DNA of 64,000 bases from Hypericum androsaemum (taxonomy: Eukaryota > Streptophyta > Magnoliopsida > Malpighiales > Hypericaceae): assembly GCA_963995505.1 (NCBI GenBank), contig OZ023184.1:6448001-6512000 (forward strand). Reading direction: 5' to 3'. Positions 57,463-64,000 of the stretch are shown here, piece by piece. Under the pieces are notes generated by a model that did no database searches, had not been told where the DNA came from, and saw only the letters and a list, made by a program, of their open reading frames with translations. The position numbers and the translations under genes were made by a program. Positions within the stretch are counted from its first letter, which is position 1; every line of letters begins with the position of its first letter.

Positions 57463-57730
57463 ATGGGTGCGCAGGCTCACCGGACCGGACCAGAATTTCT
57501 GGAATACCACAAACCAGACTGGACCGGATTGCACTCTGGTTCGGAACTCGAACCGAACCTGTGGTCTGGTTTAAACCAGACCAAACCGAAAAAAACCGTA
57601 ACTGAAAATCATTTTTATGGTATTTTTGGGACCAGACTAGACCGTTTTGCACTTTGGCCTGATTTGGTCCAGTTTTTTCGATTCGATTTAGTCCGATTTT
57701 ATAGTTTTTGATTTTTATTTGCTCACCCCT
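57463..57730. mobile_element. hAT-like MITE relic
   Basis: Starts near ATGGGTGCGCA followed by CTCACCGGACCGGACC; ends TTTGCTCACCCCTA, the reverse complement of the AGGGGTGAGCA terminus common to a plant hAT MITE family. ACCGGACC/GGTCCAG words recur inverted inside. The left terminus is mutated and no 8-bp duplication is visible. Confidence 0.5.
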
Positions 57731-57737
57731 AATTGGG

Positions 57738-57910
57738 TCAGCATTCTATCTTTGAACCAAATCGAACCGTTACGAAAACGAAAGAATTCGAGAATCAAAT
57801 AATAGGATAAATAAGGAATCGATCGAACTGAATAAATTCAAAGAAAAGGTATTCGGACTTTGGAAGACAAGACCACTTTTTATATTTATAGTTTAACGAG
57901 GATTGATTTA
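57738..57910 (-). repeat. LecRK distal 5'-flank (copy 2 version)
   Basis: Homologous to 63840-64000 (AACCAAATCGAAC, GAGAATCAAAT, AGAAAAGGTA, AGACAAGACC, TTTAACGA). 57911-58870 beyond it is AT-rich with no recognisable gene. Confidence 0.7.
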
Positions 57911-58870
57911 CTAATTTATGATTTGATTATTTTTGGTAAATTTATGATTTTGTTTTGGTTGTACATATCTCGTGTAAAAATTTCGAGCAGTTAACTGCGT
58001 AATTTGTGTATCTAACACCGTGAAGAAATAAAAATCTATCCATTTGTAAAAAATGACCTATTTTATAACCTACTTATCAATTCCGGATTATTGTTAATTG
58101 ATCTGGCTTTATTATCAGTGTAGTGTAGATCACTAGCGATAGCTAGGGAAGAGTATTCCTTTGGGGAAGAATAATCGTCGGAGGAAGACTAATTTATTTG
58201 TATGGTACTTGGACCAACCTTTTATCCCTTGTACATTTTTTTTAACATTATTGCACGACATGAAAAATTGGATCAGAGAATTTCGTATAGTTGATGTGTA
58301 AAATTACTAACGACCAATTTCAAATTTATATAATCTTCGTAAAGAATTGATGCACGTCATAAAAAAAAATTTATTCACCGGGGACTACTAGTTAGTAATT
58401 CGGTGAAATTTGAGAGGGCTTTTGCCTTTTTCCTCCAATACATCAATATGGGGAATTTTTTCTCAAATGGACAAAAAAACATATATATTTTTCTAAATAG
58501 GTAAAAAGTTATACATATTTCCAAAATAGGTTGAAAGATTATTTAATATTAAAAAATTGAAAAAGGCGCCCTCCCAAATTGGTATCCACCTGTCCATTCG
58601 TGTCGGAAAAACTTGGTGGAAAAAAATAACACAAGGACGCCAAATTGGCATGGCGCCTCCAGAGCAATAATAGAAGACAAAGCAAAAAAATGTTTAGGGT
58701 CAAGTGAAATCAGAACTGGCATTATATTTTTTACTCAAGCAATTATTACTATGTCTCAGAGAAATAGCATGCATCAATATGGTAGTATGTCACCCAAGGG
58801 ACAAAGCAGAGGAGTAGGGTAATCAACATAATATAGTTTAGTCCTACGGGGATGACACTGTTGAATTTTT

Positions 58871-59550
58871 TGGTAAATTATTCTCAAATTTCTGATCTTT
58901 CGTCATCCTATCTTTGGCGACCCTGGATTTTTGGAAATTATTTTACGATCCCCGTGTTTTGTTTTATTATACTGTAGAGTCCTTGTTGCTAGAATATGTC
59001 ATTTTCTCTGACAAACTCCTACTTAAAAAGATAAAAATGTCCCTCCCATTTAAAAAAAAGAAAGATCTCTCTTTCTTCCTCCCACTTCATCTTCTTTCTC
59101 CAACCTTCAACCGAAACTCAAAATCAAACTTCAATTCAATTCCAAACTTTTTAGTGAAAATTAGAAGTAATTAGAGTGAATAAAAATTTGAAAAACCCTA
59201 CTTTTGAAATCTCTAATTCAAATTAGAAATCTAAATTAGGGCAAGAAGTGGGAGGAGTTTCTCAAGCTTAGGAAGGACCATGAGAAAGTGTTCAAGCTTT
59301 AGGAAGAACCAGGAGGAAGTGCTCATCCCTTTGATTAGGGCAAGAAAAGACGCCCTAAGAAACAAGAAGGAAGGAGAAACATATTTTCATCTTTTCAAGT
59401 GGGGTTCACCAGAGAAAATTACATATTTTGGCAACAGGGACCCCATAGTATAATAAAACTAAACAGGGGAGATTGCAAAATTATTTCTGGAAATCTACGG
59501 AAGCGAGAGGTAGGGTGACGAAACTCAAGAATTTGAGGATAATTTACCCA
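58871..59550. mobile_element. Foldback MITE, probably Mutator-like
   Basis: 58871-59012 and 59406-59550 form a long imperfect inverted repeat of about 140 bp: GGTAAATTATTCTCAAATT pairs with AATTTGAGGATAATTTACC, and TTTTATTATACTGTAGAGTC with GACCCCATAGTATAATAAAA. The outside T-rich 9-mers (GAATTTTTT and CATTTTTTT) are similar and could be the 9-bp duplication typical of Mutator-like elements. The interior has no transposase. Confidence 0.7.
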
Positions 59551-59754
59551 TTTTTTTATAAGTAAAATATCTTTCACCAACTAGGGAAGTTTACATCATT
59601 GGTGTCAAGGGTATCTCACCTTCAGTACTGAATAACACATATCAAATGCACTACAATAATATGCGGTATGAGTTAAAATCAAAGATATTACCAAAAGAAT
59701 ATCACTACATCTAAGCCAAAAATGCCCAAAGGTTGTGACCAATTTTGATTCTGA

Positions 59755-59924
59755 TCACAACCCGCATCCTTAATCGTTTTGAAGATTTGAGAGGCATCTT
59801 CCGCCTAAAAAGACCAGCTGCTTTGTTCAAAAAGCTTCAGCACAGTGAGATTGAGGACTACCTGTTGCTTGGATCATGTGCATTGATTGTTTCTTGGTCA
59901 CAAATGTTGAAATTATACAAGTAG
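59755..59924 (+). other. Short open stretch of unknown function
   Basis: Plus-strand reading RILNRFEDLRGIFRLKRPAA, LFKKLQHSEIEDYLLLGSC, ALIVSWSQMLKLYK and stop. It looks more protein-like than its surroundings but has no start codon or recognised family; it may be an exon fragment. The rest of 59551-60110 shows nothing. Confidence 0.2.
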
Positions 59925-60110
59925 AAGAGATTAACCTAGCAATTCTTCATTTTCTTTCATCACACCATTGCTAATTTTTAATACATATTTTAGCCTTCTC
60001 TTACTCACTAAATATGGTAAACCATAGTATTCGACCCTCTGAATATTAGAATTTTAAATTATCGCATTAGGTGGCGATCGAGACTTGTTATAATATTGAG
60101 AATTGATCGT

Positions 60111-62100
60111 CTAGCGACCACCTGACAGGAGCGACTCAGCCACAGAAGAAGAAACATAACCATCAAAACCTTCATGACTAGCAAACGACAGCCCACTAGC
60201 TCGGAGCTGAAGGGTCGACGTCAGCTGTGGAAGCGGAACATCCTTCTGCAAGAATTGGACAACCTGTCTCATACTCGGCCTGGACTTGGTGTCAAGGTTG
60301 GAACACAAAAGCCCGAGCTTCAGGACCAGCTCCACTTCCTCTGCCGCATAATCCGGGCCCAAATTGGGGTCCCTGGCCTCAAGGATCTCCCCTCTGGAAC
60401 AGAGGAAGAACACCCAGTCCATCAGGATCACGTCCTGGTTCGGTCCCCTCATCTCTACAGGGCTCCTCCCACATGCGACCTCGAGCAGAAAAACCCCGAA
60501 GGCGAACACATCGGTGCTCGTCGTCGCCTTTCCTGTTCTAGTGTGCTCGGGGGCCAAGTACCCGAGAGTGCCAACTACGTGAGTTGTCTGTGGATTGGTC
60601 CCGTGATTGTATAACCTTGCCAGGCCGAAATCTCCTAGTCTTCCATTCAACTCTCCGTCGAGTAATACGTTACTAGCCTTGACATCTCGGTGAATCACTA
60701 CCTGCAATGATAAATTTAGTGGCACAAATTTGAAAATTTATGAAGAAAAACATAAAAATCAAAAGCTGACCTGTTCCCACTCCTCGTGGAGATAGTTCAA
60801 CCCTGAAGCCACTCCTTTGATGACCCTAAACCTCTCGCTCCAATTGAGGGTCACCTTTGGCTGATCGTACAAGTATTTGTCCATGCTACCGTTAGGCATG
60901 TAATCATAGACAAGTAGAAGCTCGTCTTTTCGACGACAGTAGCCCAGCAACTGGACTAGGTTCCGGTGGCGCAACCGGCCAATGCTCACAATCTCGGACA
61001 GAAACTCCCGCATCCCTTGTCTCGACTCGTGCGACACCTTCTTAACCGCAACCTCAATTTTCGAATTCGGCAACACACCTCTATACACCCTCCCGAACCC
61101 GCCCTTACCCAACAGCTCCTTGTCCCTAAATCCTTTGGTTGCAAAATACAAGTCCTTGTACTTAAACCTCTGGTGAACATAATCCCTCTCCCAATCTTCA
61201 AACACTTCGGCGAACTTCTTTCGCCTCCTTATCACATAAACGACAATTAAGACCAAACTCAAAGCCAAGCTCGCGCCAATCACAGGCAGGCCGATCGTTT
61301 TCCATTTGGGCACCTTCTTGGGTCCAATTCGAGGCAACTTGGGTAGTTGGGTCAGGTTGAGTGGTTGGGCCGCCCCATTAGTACTAAAGCTCCAGCCCAA
61401 CACATAGTGAGAAGTCGGGACCGAGCCCGTGGAGGATGAGAACCCAACGTACATGGAGTCAACCAAGTACGGCGACAAGTCAATGGATAGGGACAAAATC
61501 GGAATTTCAGGCTTGTTTAAGCCAAGACTCCCTAATGTCACGTTAATCCATTTCTTAATCCCTTCGTAATCCACCCACACTTGCATCGGTTTCTCACTAA
61601 TGAGGCTAAGGTTGGTGAACTTAGTTCCGGTGTTGTCCCAATACCCCGCTGGAAAAGATGAAACTGACCTCAGCCCGTTAATGTCGATCCCGACATGGTT
61701 ATCGTTGATGTCCCCGAACTCATCGTTGTAGATGGTGTCCAGCTCGACGGAGACCACGTGGTTGGTGACGTTCCCGTTGTCGGAGTCGTTGAAGAGGCAG
61801 AGGTACGGGCCGTGGAGGGCTCCCGGGAGGCCACGTGTCGGGGCACCCACGAAGGCGATCCCGTGGCCTCCAAGGGTAGGGTACTGGGAGACTATAGCGA
61901 AGACGAAGGTGGCCGAGAAGGAAACGGCGTCGCTTTGGTTGGTGGGCTTGAGGGGTACCGGGCTTCGGTAGAAGGCGTGGCCTTTTTCGTGCTTGGTGAA
62001 GTTGCTGAGCTCCAGAAGGCCGGTGGGTGTGACGCCGGCGATTCCGTCGAGAGTTAGGTTGTTGGTCGACGACCGGAAGCCGTTGAAGGTGAAGCTGATG
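60111..62100 (-). pseudogene. 5'-truncated L-type lectin receptor kinase (copy 3)
   Basis: Exon 2 60111-60701, intron 60702-60770 (GT...AG), exon 1 60771-62100. From [20 protein letters not shown], the first residues of the mature lectin domain, through the membrane helix ([20 protein letters not shown]), Gly-rich loop [24 protein letters not shown] and GYLAPEHT to the end SVAESLLSGGR, the frame is open without interruption. At 62101 homology to the genes stops: the signal peptide, ATG and core promoter are gone and an in-frame TAA lies two codons upstream. Relative to copy 1, sequence equivalent to about 1815-2200 is deleted. One notable change is FVGAPT where copy 1 has FVVAPT. It cannot give a secreted receptor as it stands; an internally initiated cytosolic product is conceivable. 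Confidence 0.92.
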
Positions 62101-62502
62101 GGTTAAATATGGTTGTGTTCAAACTGAATGAGAAAAAATCGAGAGTGAATTTGGAAACCATTTATTCTTTCATTTATGTGATTATTAACGCCTTTGGTAA
62201 ATAATGTGAGTATGAAAGATATAGTATACCCGCGATATAGCTTGTTCGGCTCCGCACAGTCGAGATATCACCGACAAAGTCAAGCTATGGAACTCCTAAC
62301 GATCCTCGTACATATGGGTCAAACTCCAGATGATTATCTGGAAATCAACAATGATTAATGCTTCCGTTACACCGGTCTACTTATTCCATGGTGGACCACA
62401 TTAAAATATCCCGTCATCCTCCGGAAACTCCATGAAGAAAAAATCATCACTGTCGGGTCGACGTTTGTTCTGGTTTCTTTCACGGAGGTCCACAATAATT
62501 AA
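62101..62502 (-). repeat. LecRK 5'-flank block (copy 3 version)
   Basis: Homologous to about 2205-2653, fused directly to the lectin codons at 62100. Confidence 0.85.
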
Positions 62503-63719
62503 GACTACCTACAATGGCAACTCAGTCCAACCCAGGTCACAGAATAAATAAATAATTTTTTAATTTCTCTCCCATTCATATACAACCTAACCCAATTAAA
62601 TATTTTCCTACTCCAATGACAACCTAGTCCAACTCAGATCACGGAATAAATAATTAATTTATCTCTTATCCATATACATGTATTATTTATACGAATTTTC
62701 ATAGAGAATGAAAAAATTAAATTCTATAAGAATTAAAAATATTATGCTCAATTTATAAAGAATAAAAAAATATGAATTTTTATATTTTTATCGAATAACA
62801 TTGTGTCTAATATCATTAAAGTAAATTAAAAATTAATATTATATTACCCAACCTGAACCGTGTGTCCCGGCCACCTGAGGCTACCCACAACGGGTAGCAA
62901 ATGGCCGATCGATCGTAGAGTCCGGACAAGGAAAAATAAAAAAATTAAAATTAAAAAGGATGGGCCGGGTGCTCGCGTGCAGGAGCTGTCGGTTGCTCTT
63001 GACACGCGGTCACTCGGGCTAACATGGGTTTATTTTTTTTATGTTTTTTACCCATTCTATCTACTTAGTAATATTTGGAACAATTTAATTAGTTCAAAGT
63101 AATTTTTATGGATATTAGTTTTGTGGCTTTGAAAATTCAAGTTAATTTATGACCAAAATATTTTAAATAATATGAATAACACTCTTAGAAGTGATTTGAT
63201 TGAGCATATTTGGCAAAAATTTGGCAATCCAGTTTAATTTTTTAATAATCCCTTTTGGATTTGTAATTTATCAGTTAAGCCATGTATTTGTAACCGAATT
63301 TATGTAGTACTAATTTTGAATTATAACTAATATAATTTTAATTTTTTTAGTTTTAATTAAAATTTTAATCGTTTCTTAATTCGTAATACGAATTTAATTA
63401 TTTCCGTGTACTTGTTATAAATTTGTATAAACAAAAAAGATAGTAGATTAATATGTGGATGAGAGAGAAATTAATTATTTATTTCTTGACCTAAGTTGGG
63501 ATGGGTTATTGTTGTAGGTAGTAAATATTTAGTTAGATTGGGTTGGGAATAGATGAGAAAAAAATTAATATTTTATTTCGTGATCTAAATTAAGATGAGT
63601 TATTGTTGTGGATAGCCTGATCACGGTCCGGCCGGGCTTTTAATTTCGTTTTCCTTTTTTTATTTTTCTTTTGTCCTCACGCGGACGACCCAATCCCAGA
63701 GTCCCCGTTGTGAGTAGCC
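62503..63719. mobile_element. MITE complex with 3-bp TAA target duplication (PIF/Harbinger-like)
   Basis: Ends GACTACCTACAATGG and, inverted, GGCTACTCACAACGG. TAA lies at 62500-62502 and 63720-63722, and the paralogous flanks of copy 1 (2651-2653) and of the orphan block (6330-6332) have a single TAA with no insert. Inside there are further inverted copies of the terminus (for example 62875-62892 and 63500-63520, 63600-63618), so related elements are nested or the end is duplicated. No transposase. Confidence 0.75.
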
Positions 63720-64000
63720 TAATAGCGCCAATTAATGTTCAACTTCACGGGTCAGAAGCCAGGACACGCCACGACCCGGTACGTCGGTCGCCGTTGAATT
63801 TTTGGTGGAAAAATGAGAGAAAGGAGAGGTTGGGTGGTGTGAACCAAATCGAACTGTTCTGAAAACGAACGATTTCGAGAATCAAATGACAGGATAAATA
63901 GGAAATTGATCAAACTCAATCACTGCAAAGAAAAGGTACTCGCAGTTTCGAAGACAAGACCTCCTTTAATATCTAAAGTTTAACGATGATTAATGTAAGA
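63720..64000 (-). repeat. LecRK distal 5'-flank (copy 3 version)
   Basis: Continues the block interrupted by the MITE: 63720-63840 matches 2651-2775, and 63840-64000 matches 57738-57910. Confidence 0.8.

Noticed and set aside
61848..61850. A start codon for copy 3 at the GTG at 61848-61850
   Set aside because: It lies inside the lectin domain, and the homologous frame is open up to 62100; plant genes rarely start at GTG.

Overview
The window is nuclear DNA of a flowering plant, probably a eudicot. It holds a tandem cluster of L-type lectin receptor kinase genes (LecRK, clade IV-like), all on the minus strand, embedded in nested retrotransposons, MITEs and tandem repeats. Legume-lectin/kinase receptors, plant Ty1/copia and Ty3/gypsy elements, plant-type LINEs and plastid-derived tRNA fragments all point to a plant. 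The species cannot be named from the sequence.

Layout. 1-1902 is the best LecRK copy (copy 1), complete at its 5' end and cut by the window edge inside the kinase domain. 1903-10256 holds its promoter, hAT-like MITEs, LINE ORF1 relics, an orphan LecRK 5' flank that implies a lost copy, and a 1.17-kb retroposon with target-site duplication (TSD). 10257-48572 is a retrotransposon nest: an LTR fragment; a 9.2-kb non-coding LARD-like element with 2.57-kb LTRs (10653-19842, TSD AATGG); a decayed Ty1/copia element on the minus strand (20062-27180) containing a mosaic of plastid tRNA-locus fragments; another copia relic; a Ty3/gypsy element of Del/Tekay type (30715-41633, TSD GTATA) with a smaller non-autonomous LTR element nested in its right LTR (38120-41190); and a Ty1/copia element on the plus strand (42070-48572, TSD AATGT). 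51300-53310 is LecRK copy 2, a clear pseudogene whose 5' flank was split by a LINE (53784-55571, TSD of 12 bp). 55986-57410 carries a 34-bp minisatellite and 15-bp arrays. 58871-59550 is a foldback MITE. 60111-62100 is LecRK copy 3, open from the lectin domain to the stop codon but lacking signal peptide and promoter. A 1.2-kb MITE complex (62503-63719) with 3-bp TSD sits in its flank.

How the parts relate. Copy 1 is the only copy here that could encode a secreted-and-anchored receptor: signal peptide, lectin domain, one membrane helix, kinase. Copies 2 and 3 decayed by different routes. The same promoter block recurs beside all three copies and once alone, so the cluster grew by tandem duplication of gene plus flanks and was then invaded. 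Every retroelement reading frame here is broken except those of the nested element at 38120-41190, whose three open frames I cannot assign to a complete known polyprotein.
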